Position numbers and translations under genes: made by a program
Notes under the pieces: generated by a model
What the model was told of the DNA's origin: nothing
Database searches by the model: none
Seen by the model: only the letters and a program-made list of their open reading frames with translations
Source of the DNA: Planctomycetota bacterium
GTDB taxonomy: Bacteria > Planctomycetota > Phycisphaerae > Phycisphaerales > Phycisphaeraceae
DNA: 64,000 nt
NCBI GenBank assembly: GCA_016350165.1
Contig: CP066225.1
Coordinates: 930,001-994,000 of the forward strand
Reading direction: 5' to 3'
Part shown: piece after piece, positions 44,297 through 54,000 of the stretch
How the letters are laid out: each line of letters begins with the position of its first letter
Position numbering within the stretch: the stretch's first letter is position 1

Positions 44297-45520
44297 TTAG
44301 AGCGTATTCCCCATCTCTAGAATCGGCAGGATCGTTGCAAACGCGATCATCCCAATCATCACCGCCAACAGCACGATCATGATCGGCTCAAGCACCGTCG
44401 CAAAACGCGTTGCCGTCGTCGCCACCTGTCTGTCATAGTCTCGCCCCAACCTTGTCAGCATCTTTTCAAGCTTGCCGCTCTGCTGACCCAATGCAAAAAC
44501 CTGCACAACAGTCGCACTAAATGCGCCGGTCTTCTCCAAAGCTTCTGCAATCTCACTTCCCTCTCTCACCGCCTCTTCAGTCTCTTCAAGTGCATCACGC
44601 AGTAACATATTGCCAACTGAGCTTCTTGCCAAACGAATCGCCTGCTCAAACGGTATGCCACTACGCATTAACGTCGCAATCACAAAAGAGAGCTGCACCA
44701 CCGTCTGCTTGCGCACAAGATCACCCAGTATCGGCACCTTCAGAATCATCCGGTGTACCCAATGCCGACCAACATATGATCGCATCACCAATACGCCGCC
44801 CCCAATCATTAACATCGCTCCACCAACAAGCACCCACCACTGATACAAAATAAAATCGCTGACCGCTTTGACCACTTTCGTAATCATTGGCAACTCACGC
44901 CCTGCTTCTTCCAGTGAATCAATCAACCCCGGCACCACATACGTCATCAAAAAGATGCTGACCAATACCCCTACGCACAATACCAGCGATGGATAAAGCA
45001 GAGCCGACAACACGCGATTCTTCAGCGCAGCTGAATGCTCCTTATAACTCGCAAGCTCATCCAGCACCTCATCCAGATTCCCCGCATCCTCACCCACCGC
45101 CACCATACTCACCGTAATCCCATCAATCGATCCTCCCCCCCCTGTATTTCGTGCTTCTTTCAGTGCTTCATGTAGCGACATCCCCGCTGCAACACGTTCA
45201 CGTATCCGAAGCAACATTGATTTCATCTCACCCCGCTGCTGCTTGATAATCGTATCCAAAGCTTCAAGTAGCGGCGTCCCCACACCCAACAGCGTCGATA
45301 ACTCACGTACAAACTCAACCATCTGAATCGGCCGAATCCGTGGTCCAATTGATAAACCCGCTAACCCTGATTTTTTCGTGTTCTGATCAGCCGTAAGCTC
45401 TTGAACAACTAACCCCTTCTCACGCAACTGATCCCTCGCCGCACGCGCACTATCCGCAACCACCGTCCCATCGATGACGCCACTCCCACCATGACTTGCC
45501 TTGTAGCTGTACACCGCCAT
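44297..45520 (-). CDS. gspF: Type II secretion inner-membrane platform protein GspF
   Basis: Polytopic protein of 407 residues. Seen: the N-terminal YSYKASHGGSGVIDGTVVAD, then two repeated GspF domains with FVRELSTLLGVGTPLLEALD and FVIATLMRSGIPFEQAIRLA, each followed by helical bundles and membrane segments (LLYPSLVLCVGVLVSIFLMT, FATVLEPIMIVLLAVMIGMI). The last helix and the final ILPILEMGNTL are typical. GGTGAGAT is the ribosome site; the gene starts 3 bases after gspE. Confidence 0.95.
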   Translation of the reverse strand: MAVYSYKASHGGSGVIDGTVVADSARAARDQLREKGLVVQELTADQNTKKSGLAGLSIGPRIRPIQMVEFVRELSTLLGVGTPLLEALDTIIKQQRGEMKSMLLRIRERVAAGMSLHEALKEARNTGGGGSIDGITVSMVAVGEDAGNLDEVLDELASYKEHSAALKNRVLSALLYPSLVLCVGVLVSIFLMTYVVPGLIDSLEEAGRELPMITKVVKAVSDFILYQWWVLVGGAMLMIGGGVLVMRSYVGRHWVHRMILKVPILGDLVRKQTVVQLSFVIATLMRSGIPFEQAIRLARSSVGNMLLRDALEETEEAVREGSEIAEALEKTGAFSATVVQVFALGQQSGKLEKMLTRLGRDYDRQVATTATRFATVLEPIMIVLLAVMIGMIAFATILPILEMGNTL

Positions 45521-45523
45521 CGA

Positions 45524-47266
45524 TTAGATCTCACCTTGTATCAACTCATCACGTGATTCTGTTTCGCTAACGCCATTAAATTCACGCATCGTCACACGCA
45601 TAACTTCATCAACCGTCGTCACACCCTCAAGTATCTTTTCAACACCTGACTCACGTAACGGCCGCATATGCACACTCTTAACAGCCTCTTGTTTAATCTG
45701 CGCAGCCGTCGCTCTTGACTGGACTAACTCACGAATAGGTTCATTCACCATCAATAATTCATACAACCCCACACGCCCGCGGTATCCCGTACCTCGACAC
45801 AATTCACAACCCCGTCCTAAACGCATCCGCCGCGTATCAACATCACTTTCATTCAAATCCAAACGGTGCAGCCCACCTACCATTGCCTGATCATATGTTC
45901 CGCAGTGAGGACACACACGCCTAACCAATCGCTGCGCCATCACACCCACCAGTGAACTCGCCACCAGGTAAGGCTCAATACCCAGATCCAACAACCTCGT
46001 CACCGCACTCGCTGCATCATTCGTATGCAACGTCGAGAACACCAAGTGACCTGTCAGCGCTGCCTGAATCGCAAGCACCGCTGTCTCCTGGTCACGGATC
46101 TCACCCACCATCACAATATCCGGATCCTGACGTAATACGCTCCTTAACCCACTCGCAAACGTCATCCCCTTTTTCTCACTGATCTGTATCTGACTGATCC
46201 CATCAAGCTGATACTCAATCGGATCTTCCAACGTCAAAATATTCGACTGCTTACTATTAATCTCACTAAGCGATGCATAGAGCGTCGTCGATTTACCCGA
46301 TCCCGTCGGCCCCGTCACCAAAACTAAACCATGCTCAACACCAATCAGCGATCTATATTCTTCATACGACTGCTCGCCCATCCCCAATTCACTGAGCGTA
46401 TAAAGCCGCGCACTCTTATCCAATAAACGAATCACAATTCGCTCGCCGTGACTGCTCGGAATACTAGAGATGCGCAAATCCACCACACCATCACCCACCT
46501 GCACCGTCGCACGCCCATCCTGCGGCAAACGCTTCTCCGCAATATTCATCTTCCCCATCACCTTCACCCGGCTCACCATTTCCTCTAGCACACTCCGCGA
46601 CAACGTATACGCATCAAACAAAACACCATCAATACGCAACCTCACAACCAGCCGATCCTCATACGGCTGCACATGCACATCCGACGCCTCAGCCTTCACC
46701 GCCTCAAACAACATCAGGTTCACCAACTTAATCACCGGCGCACGCGACGCCACATCCAGCAAATCTTCATGCATCCCCCCGCCCCCGGAAGTTACCCCAG
46801 AAGTGTTCATCAATCGACTTAAATCGTCTTCCTTACCAACCTCCAGTTTTTCAATCACCGCATCCGCCTGCCCCGACTGCTGCTGGTATGCCTGATTAAT
46901 CTTCGCAAGCACCTGCGCATGCTCAAACTTTTCGATCCGTATATTGGTCACCCCGAACATCCGCCGCATCACATCAACCACATCACCCCCGCACTGCTCA
47001 CTCACAGCCAACAACATCCCATCCACAGCACCCTCAACCCCCTCATCATTATTGCCAGCATTTTCGCGAAACGATTTTCCGAAGGCAGGTGCACATCCCA
47101 TCACCCCATGACGACGCGCATAACCAATCGGCACACGCTCAACAAACCGCGCCGATACCTTCAACGTTTCAAGCTTTACACATTCACCTTGGCCACCCCA
47201 TCCCACAACACCACCTTCACCATCTACACCAACCCTTGCATCAATTATCTGACTCATTTCTCGCAT
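45524..47266 (-). CDS. gspE: Type II secretion ATPase GspE
   Basis: Secretion ATPase of about 580 residues. Seen: an N-terminal domain, APVIKLVNLMLFEAVKAEAS with DVHVQPYEDRLVVRLRIDG, Walker A GPTGSGKSTTLYASL, Asp box LTLEDPIEYQL, Walker B DPDIVMVGEIRDQETA, His box GHLVFSTLHTNDAASAVTRL, and a Zn site CPHC...CELC. The N-terminal part is glycine-rich (GVTSGGGGMHED near residue 165), and this stretch is encoded by the same GC-rich repeat as in gspH. Start may be ATG 47266 or TTG 47275; GAGGGA serves both. Confidence 0.96.
   Translation of the reverse strand: MREMSQIIDARVGVDGEGGVVGWGGQGECVKLETLKVSARFVERVPIGYARRHGVMGCAPAFGKSFRENAGNNDEGVEGAVDGMLLAVSEQCGGDVVDVMRRMFGVTNIRIEKFEHAQVLAKINQAYQQQSGQADAVIEKLEVGKEDDLSRLMNTSGVTSGGGGMHEDLLDVASRAPVIKLVNLMLFEAVKAEASDVHVQPYEDRLVVRLRIDGVLFDAYTLSRSVLEEMVSRVKVMGKMNIAEKRLPQDGRATVQVGDGVVDLRISSIPSSHGERIVIRLLDKSARLYTLSELGMGEQSYEEYRSLIGVEHGLVLVTGPTGSGKSTTLYASLSEINSKQSNILTLEDPIEYQLDGISQIQISEKKGMTFASGLRSVLRQDPDIVMVGEIRDQETAVLAIQAALTGHLVFSTLHTNDAASAVTRLLDLGIEPYLVASSLVGVMAQRLVRRVCPHCGTYDQAMVGGLHRLDLNESDVDTRRMRLGRGCELCRGTGYRGRVGLYELLMVNEPIRELVQSRATAAQIKQEAVKSVHMRPLRESGVEKILEGVTTVDEVMRVTMREFNGVSETESRDELIQGEI
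46776..46793. repeat. GC-rich dispersed repeat, copy 4 (18-mer)
   Basis: Same 18 bases as 43298-43315, here in gspE, encoding the Gly-rich stretch with a frame different from the gspH copy. Confidence 0.65.
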
Positions 47267-47279
47267 CACACTCAATCCC

Positions 47280-49433
47280 TCAAGGCATCAACAAAGGCTC
47301 ACTCACTGGATACGAAGCATCCATATTCGCTTGACCCAAACTACGATTCGAGAAATATTTTAAATCAGAAAAATCATCATCCCGCAATATAATCGGACGA
47401 ATAAATACATACATCACCGATTCAGAATGCTTGTTTTCGCGACTGCCAAACAAGTATTCTAATACTGGCAACTCACCTAAGATTGGCACAGCACTCTTAC
47501 CTTCGGATTGATCAATTCGTTTCACACCACCGACAATAATCGTATATCCATCTGGCACCGTAACTTCACTACTCACTTCATTTGTCTGGCGTGGCGGTGG
47601 ATTCCCACCTGATCCTTCACCTGTAAAACTATTCAAAGTAATATTGTACTCCAACCGTAAATGATCTCCCTCCGCAATATGCGGTGTCACACTAATCTGC
47701 GTACCCGCTTCCTCATAACCACCAAACCCACTGTTCGAAACACCATTATCTGAATTAATACTCGTCGTAGGCGCTTCATTAACGCTATTTATCTTCCCCG
47801 TTGCATTATCATTCACAAGCAAACGTGGCATAGCTAAAATCCGACTATTCCCCTTCTTTACTAATGCTTTGACAAGTACATCAACGACATCTGTCTTAAC
47901 TAACGTTCCATTGAAACCAGTACTTGCACCCACCGTTCTTACACCTGTTTCAGCATCATACGCACTCAATCCAAAACTCGTAAACAATTTAGATGTGATA
48001 CTATCACCAAACTCAATATCACCACCAAGCTCAACCCCTAATGTTTCGCTATCATTCTCATCAAGTGTCACAATTGTACATTCAATTAGAACCTGTGGTC
48101 GCCTCTTATCTAATAGCTTGATCAACTGACTATAAACCTCATGTATTTGTGACGAACCAATGACAATGATGCTGTTAGTATTAATATCCGCTGTCACGGT
48201 TATAGTATCTGGGTGTAATAAATCATTATTTTCAATATCATTTTGTTTTTCATTAAAATTCTTTTTTAGATCATCTTTAAAATTCGACAAACCCAAATTT
48301 TTATTTTCTAACTGTTGTATTGTACTCAACACTTCTTTTGCATCTGCAAAACTTAATTTATACGAGTGTATGATCGTCTGAGGAGTTTGAGTTAAAACAT
48401 CTAAATGGTTCACGATCTTATTAATTTTCACATGCATATATTCTGTTGCTGTTACAATTAAAGATCTTGAATCATCATCTGGTACAATATTTAAAATATA
48501 TTTATCATTGTCACCAACTCGCAAGCTACTTTCTACTATCTTCAGAATTTTGCTAGGTTTTTTATATTTTAAATGATACACCTGCGTAGACCCCGGTAAT
48601 TCTCGATCCAGTGCATGTATATAACTCTCAACTTCTTGAACATATTTAGCTTCCCCCAGTACTAACAAATAATTCAACCGGACGCATGGCATCACAATTA
48701 CGTTATCGCTTTGTTGAGAGCCTTTATCTTGAAGACGCTTTTGAGAACTCAGAATCTGTGTTAAGTCTCGCGATAATTCAGATAAATTTGCGAATTTTAT
48801 CTCAAAAAATCGATGTTCAATCTCTTTACTGGGTCTATCAGCCATTTCAAGTAGCTTCTGAACTTTATCTATGATTTTCACATAGTCAGTCACTACAAGT
48901 ACATTCTGATCATTCAAGATGTGAATACTACCACCTGGCTGCGTTAATAATGGTGAAACAAGCCCTTGTAACTTCGATGCTTCCGTGTGATCTAATTTGG
49001 AATATAACGTTACGATATCAAATGAAGAATCAAATTGATCTTGTGTATCATTAGATACTCTAGCTAATGTATATTTATCAAAATTTTTCGCTGGAACAAT
49101 TCGTCGCCACCCACTTTCATCTTCGACCAAAACCAAACCTTTGATCTCTAGAATATTATTCAAAAGATCAAGTAACTGCCCTTTTTTAACTTTTCCATGC
49201 GTTTGTAAAGTAATTCTTTTATTGTTAATGGACTCATCATATAAAATGTCAATTTTGAGTTGTTGTGAAACATAATCGACTAAAAAACGCAATTCAATAT
49301 TCGGCGCAAATTTAAGTTCAATTTCATGATCATTCACATCAGTTTCTGCAAACAGCGGACCAGTATTCACTAGCGCACTAAACAACAGCATAAACTGTAA
49401 TATGACCGTTTTTCGAAAATATCTATTACCCAT
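47280..49433 (-). CDS. gspD: Type II secretion outer-membrane secretin GspD
   Basis: Secretin of 717 residues and first gene of the operon. Seen: a signal peptide (KTVILQFMLLFSALVNTGPLFA), the N0 domain start IELKFAPNIELRFLVDYVSQ, N1-N3 domains with HRFFEIKFANLSELSRDLTQ and VYHLKYKKPSKILKIVESSL, and the C-terminal secretin domain with VLVKALVKKGNSRILAMPRL, TQISVTPHIAEGDHLRLEYN, VTVPDGYTIIVGGVKR and PILGELPVLEYLFGSRENKH. GAGGG is the ribosome site. It is divergent from the DoxX-like gene with 84 bases between the starts. It would form the outer-membrane channel for the secreted enzymes. Confidence 0.95.
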   Translation of the reverse strand: MGNRYFRKTVILQFMLLFSALVNTGPLFAETDVNDHEIELKFAPNIELRFLVDYVSQQLKIDILYDESINNKRITLQTHGKVKKGQLLDLLNNILEIKGLVLVEDESGWRRIVPAKNFDKYTLARVSNDTQDQFDSSFDIVTLYSKLDHTEASKLQGLVSPLLTQPGGSIHILNDQNVLVVTDYVKIIDKVQKLLEMADRPSKEIEHRFFEIKFANLSELSRDLTQILSSQKRLQDKGSQQSDNVIVMPCVRLNYLLVLGEAKYVQEVESYIHALDRELPGSTQVYHLKYKKPSKILKIVESSLRVGDNDKYILNIVPDDDSRSLIVTATEYMHVKINKIVNHLDVLTQTPQTIIHSYKLSFADAKEVLSTIQQLENKNLGLSNFKDDLKKNFNEKQNDIENNDLLHPDTITVTADINTNSIIVIGSSQIHEVYSQLIKLLDKRRPQVLIECTIVTLDENDSETLGVELGGDIEFGDSITSKLFTSFGLSAYDAETGVRTVGASTGFNGTLVKTDVVDVLVKALVKKGNSRILAMPRLLVNDNATGKINSVNEAPTTSINSDNGVSNSGFGGYEEAGTQISVTPHIAEGDHLRLEYNITLNSFTGEGSGGNPPPRQTNEVSSEVTVPDGYTIIVGGVKRIDQSEGKSAVPILGELPVLEYLFGSRENKHSESVMYVFIRPIILRDDDFSDLKYFSNRSLGQANMDASYPVSEPLLMP

Positions 49434-49517
49434 GCAACCCTCAGAGAAAAGAACTCATCTATTCGTTAGCACATAATTACCATTAATGCTATATTGTAAG
49501 CTATTTAGGGCAATCTT

Positions 49518-50015
49518 ATGGCTGATTCTCAACAGATAAATCATAATATATCAGGTAAAATCCAACCAGCTTTTTTATTTGATCTTCTCATACTATATCT
49601 GCGAATGATGATTGGATCATTCTTTATATGGGGCGGCTACCACAAACTGAGCGGTAGCATCGAAAACTTCATCAACGGCCCCTTTACCGCACTAAAACCA
49701 TCATGGTTAAGCGACTGGATTGCACTACCTTATGCGTATTGCTTACCATTCTTCGATCTAATCTTTGGCAGTCTTTTAATTATTGGCCTGTTTACTCGCC
49801 TAACCGCAAGCGTCTTAAGTTTATTACTAATCTCATTCCTGATCGCATTAGTATGCAAATTTGGCTTTGCAGCGACACAAGATGCGCATATTCCCTTTCA
49901 CACCAACTACATCATGCTTGGCGCAACCCTTGTCCTTACTATTGTTGGCGCACAGCGACTTAGTGTTGATCACGCAATCTCACACGTACGATCATCATGC
50001 AAGACAAATCTATAA
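49518..50015 (+). CDS. DoxX family membrane protein
   Basis: Small integral membrane protein of 165 residues. Seen: four hydrophobic helices and the DoxX pattern (LYLRMMIGSFFIWGGYHKLS, ALPYAYCLPFFDLIFGSLLI, IGLFTRLTASVLSLLLISFL, TNYIMLGATLVLTIVGAQRL). DoxX-like proteins are linked to thiol-redox and quinone-related membrane functions, but the role of this member is not known. TTAGGG precedes the ATG by 8-9 bases. It is transcribed away from the T2SS operon and ends in front of a bidirectional terminator. Confidence 0.88.
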   Translation: MADSQQINHNISGKIQPAFLFDLLILYLRMMIGSFFIWGGYHKLSGSIENFINGPFTALKPSWLSDWIALPYAYCLPFFDLIFGSLLIIGLFTRLTASVLSLLLISFLIALVCKFGFAATQDAHIPFHTNYIMLGATLVLTIVGAQRLSVDHAISHVRSSCKTNL

Positions 50016-50433
50016 GCGAAAATTTAACGATCCTATAACCAAACCCTATTGTTATCATTTTCTCGCATTGGTGACATACTTTTAGAATGCAATATCTCCC
50101 TATCTTAGTTACCTACAATCTGATACAAATCTTAATCACTACTTTAACTAGCATTATCAATGCTTAATCTCATCTATTATAAAACAACTAATCACTTACT
50201 CACAAGCCGTTGACACAATTGACATAAGAAAGAGCACAAAGCCTCTAAATTAGTAATCATTGAATACCATATTCTTGTAGCAATTGATTACTGAATATTA
50301 TCTCATACTAAAAACATATTAAAATAACGGCCAGTTAATACTGGCCGTTATATAACAATTATTCTAATCTTCAAATCTTACTAAGATTTATTCATCAATA
50401 TCTAAATCAAGGCCCTGATACTTTAATATGTCC
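50016..50433. other. Gap with strong terminator and a short out-of-frame coding-like tail
   Basis: Most of this 418-base gap shows no gene. A perfect terminator lies at 50324-50351. On the minus strand at 50388-50451, following the 215-residue gene, another frame reads an acidic peptide ending QGLDLDIDE, which looks like a natural protein end and may be the original C terminus of that gene before a frameshift. Confidence 0.4.
50324..50351. terminator. Perfect bidirectional terminator hairpin
   Basis: ATAACGGCCAGT and ACTGGCCGTTAT form a 12-bp perfect stem with loop TAAT. It can end the DoxX-like transcript from the left and the RHS operon from the right. Confidence 0.8.
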
Positions 50434-51081
50434 TCAGATATATTGTATTCTTATAAAAGTAAACGATTTATTGAAAAGACAATATAGACCGTTCAATTGA
50501 GAAAAATCAACAACATTTGCCTCATCCTGATTACTCTCTAGCTGCGTTCTGATTTCGATTTCTACTGATTTTATATATCCCAAATGCAAGGATATATCAT
50601 CTTCATTTAAATTCGAGAAACTACGAAGTATTTCCCCATCATTACTTAGCAAATACAAATCTGGCATAGTATTATCATTAGGATTTGATATCCAATAACA
50701 CTTCAATACAGCTATGGTTTTATCATCATTAAACGTCACATATGACAAAAATGGAGCGGGCGTGTCAGTAATATTGTTGGCATATAAATCCAAGATCCCT
50801 GATGCAATTAACCATGCTTGCTCAACTTGTACGTGATCATCATAAGCGTTGGCTTTAATTACACCTGTTTCCAGAAAGTCAATTGGTGCTCCCAAATCAA
50901 TAGCATTACTAATACTTGCTATTGTATCCATCAATTGAATTTTATCTTGAGATTGGTGGCCTTTATCATACTCATCTGAAAATGCAAATACCGAATTTAC
51001 ACATTTAACTAAAATCAATAGACATATGGCTACGATAATAATCAGATACTTATTATGGACATTGCCCAGAACTTTTTGCAT
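50434..51081 (-). CDS. Unknown protein overlapping the RHS gene end; possible partner or immunity protein
   Basis: Hypothetical protein of 215 residues with one N-terminal membrane helix or signal (YLIIIVAICLLILVKCVNSV) and an otherwise soluble alpha/beta part with many Asp/Asn residues. I recognise no family. Its start lies 28 bases inside the end of the RHS gene, so the two are translationally linked. Small genes directly downstream of RHS toxins are often immunity proteins, but an exported or membrane location would be unusual for a cytoplasmic toxin and fits one acting outside the cytoplasm. The last residues (FTFIRIQYI) look abnormal; a neighbouring frame continues with an acidic tail, so a recent frameshift near 50451 is possible. 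Confidence 0.6.
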   Translation of the reverse strand: MQKVLGNVHNKYLIIIVAICLLILVKCVNSVFAFSDEYDKGHQSQDKIQLMDTIASISNAIDLGAPIDFLETGVIKANAYDDHVQVEQAWLIASGILDLYANNITDTPAPFLSYVTFNDDKTIAVLKCYWISNPNDNTMPDLYLLSNDGEILRSFSNLNEDDISLHLGYIKSVEIEIRTQLESNQDEANVVDFSQLNGLYCLFNKSFTFIRIQYI

Positions 51082-54000
51082 CTTCTTTAATCCTTTCTAA
51101 AGCACGTCTTCTAGCGGCATCTCTTTCCGCTTTTCGCGGCAGCATATTTCCCGTTCTCGACCAACCAATATGCTGCATATTTGAATCTATTTCTCCAGTT
51201 CGATCAACTTTCTGTACTTCTTCGGTGATCTTTTTAACATCTGACCATTCTGTAGTTAACGGTTTCGCACATGTGCAGTCACAAACCTTGTACAAAACTA
51301 CATACCATTCTTGAAAATGATTCAATTTTCTTTGCCGATCATAAAAATCTAACATTTTCGGTATTTCACCAATCAATACATCCAATGGTACTGACGGCAT
51401 GTTATTGAATAGATAATTCATCCAATCATTACCATACCAAAACCAATCTTCAGTATTCCCTACCCCACTGCCAATACGTCCCCAACGCTGTAACCGTTTA
51501 CCCCATACAGCGGGATTTTGAAATTTTTTGAGATAATTCAGTCTCGCCAATAAATCTCTAGTTAGAGCATACTTCTCCTCTTCCTTTTCTGGTGTATAGC
51601 CGTATTTTGTTCTAATAAAAGCTCCATTAAATATTTGATAATCGCCCGGCTTACATTGAGATAAACCATATGGGTCCACAGATAATACTGGACTGCTTTT
51701 TAAATATTGGTAAGTGCTTATACCATCAATATATCCTAATGGATCTCTTTGCATAAATCGGCCTATTGCTGGATTTAGCATTCTTGCACGGTTGTAGATC
51801 AGTCCGCCTCTGATGCCAACAAGGTTTTCGTCGTGCATCAAGCCTTGGTGGCCAAACTCGTTGAGCGAAACAATGTAATTGATATAGCCGTCACCACGCG
51901 TGGGTTGAGATCTGAAGGCTGGTGTTGTTAACTTTGGATCACTCTTTTTCTGCTGTTCCAAACTATTTGGATTACTTGGATTAACCCAGAATTGATCTTC
52001 AGCATAACCTGGAGTATTAGAGAACGTAAACACAGTCCGTTCACCATATGGTGTATACTCATAACGCTCTGCTAATGTACCAAACTCATTAACAATACCC
52101 AGAACATTGTAATTAGCATCTTGAAGTGCGTATGTATCAATATATTCTTGCATTTCAAAGCCTGTCAGAATCCTCACAGTTCTACTTTGAATGATTTCAT
52201 CAACATAATTCAGACCCCAGACATTTTGCTTGAGGATTTCATCACTATCATCACGTACTTCGATCTGACGCATACCTTCGTAGTAATAGTGATATGTATT
52301 GTCTAGATTATCACTGTTATGCACCTGCTTGATGATACGCTTACCAAGTGCATCATATTGATTGCTTTGAACAAGTGCACCATTCTCTACATTGCCTAAC
52401 GTGTTACGGTGAGCTTTGTAGACCTGAGTCATGCGGTTCCAAGCATCGTAAGTGTATGCATACACACCATCGAATGTCATGTTGCCAGCAGCATCATATT
52501 CATAAGTGTTTTGAGCATAGCTATCGGTCACTTCAAAATCATCAAAGTGCTCAACTCGGTCGAAAGTGCCGTCACCATTGGAATCGGTACGGACTAAGAA
52601 GTCATCAACATAAGAGGTGGCTCCTGTTGAGAGCAAGCCAACCTGACCACCTTCATCGCCAAGACCTGTAACGGTATAACAAACAGAAGCACTATTCAGA
52701 GCTGAATCGATCGATGCATCATAATTGACTGATGCTGCTGACTTCACGATACGGACTTCGATAACACCATTCACACGCTGTACACGAACCCACAGTTTGT
52801 CGGACTCTGTGACATCTGGGTAATTTGCACTGATATATGTACCTGAGGCAAATTGCCACGCACCACCGTTATCAACTTTGTAGGATTGAATCGTCGTAGA
52901 ACTAGTCTTATTGGATACGTCATTGTGTGCGAAGATCAGTGCTTTAAAGTTATTAATATCCTTTGCACCAAAAATGAGCTGCATTTTGTGTGTATAAGTA
53001 TCACCTGTCTTGCGTTCAAAACTGAAAGTTGTTTCAAAATCATCCAGATAAGACCCCTTCATGAGCAATGGATATGTTTGGTATCCATAACTCCAAGACA
53101 ACCGTACTCGTCCTTTACTACCATCAGTATCAAGTGGCATCAAACTATAGTTTGCCCAACGTCCAAGGAAGTCCTGGGCCGTGAAACTGTCCATATGCAG
53201 GAAAGTATCAAACTTTACGCCAGCTTGCGTCGTGTACAAGCCAACACGACCCGCCGGATAACCATCAGCTATAGCTCTGCCAAGCTTAATTGAATGTGCA
53301 CGGCTATTGGTAGAAAGGAACTGTTTTGAATTAAGCGTTACAGTAGTGTTATATGAATGAATTGTATTCTTCACGCCATTTTCAACATGGTAAAGCTTCA
53401 CATATGACTGAGCGGCATTGTATTGCCTGACATAGAGCCAATAATCATCAGCCGATTTATAGCCAAACACAAAACCTGCCTCTGCACCATCTACTGTATC
53501 CGTCGGGAACTGTGTATAGCAACCGATATTACTTTGCCCTGTTTCCGGCATCGCCAGCAGAATCGTCGCCTCTGAACCTGCAACACTCGTAACCTCAAGC
53601 ATACTTGAGCCGCCGGAGTTAAAGACGAACTGGTCACTGGTGTCCAACTGATCCCAGTCATCTGCATTAGTCGTACTGCTAAAACCTGATATAAATCTTG
53701 GGTTACGACCTGCCAAAGTCTTGCGGTATTCGTATTCATTGGCTTTATTTACAGCTTGTTTATGGCGAATCTCTTTATCTTTAAATTGATTAAGCTTTTT
53801 GATTTCCAGTTGATTACCAAGTTGATCAAGTTTCCATTCTGTCAGGTCAACTATACCAACCTTCTTAATGTCGGGTGATGTCGGTAAACCTGTAATGGTA
53901 CCCGCTTCATAACCTTTCAGGCGGTGTAAATCATCGTAGCTGTAAAGGTGCGATGCTCTTGGATACTCAACACGGTCAGCATAGAGCCGATTCGATGCTC

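Noticed and set aside
38300-49433. Type IV pilus instead of type II secretion
   Set aside because: GspG with its PWGxPY and calcium-loop end, GspK without Glu5, and the GspC-like HR domain show a T2SS; no PilT or PilQ-type genes are present.
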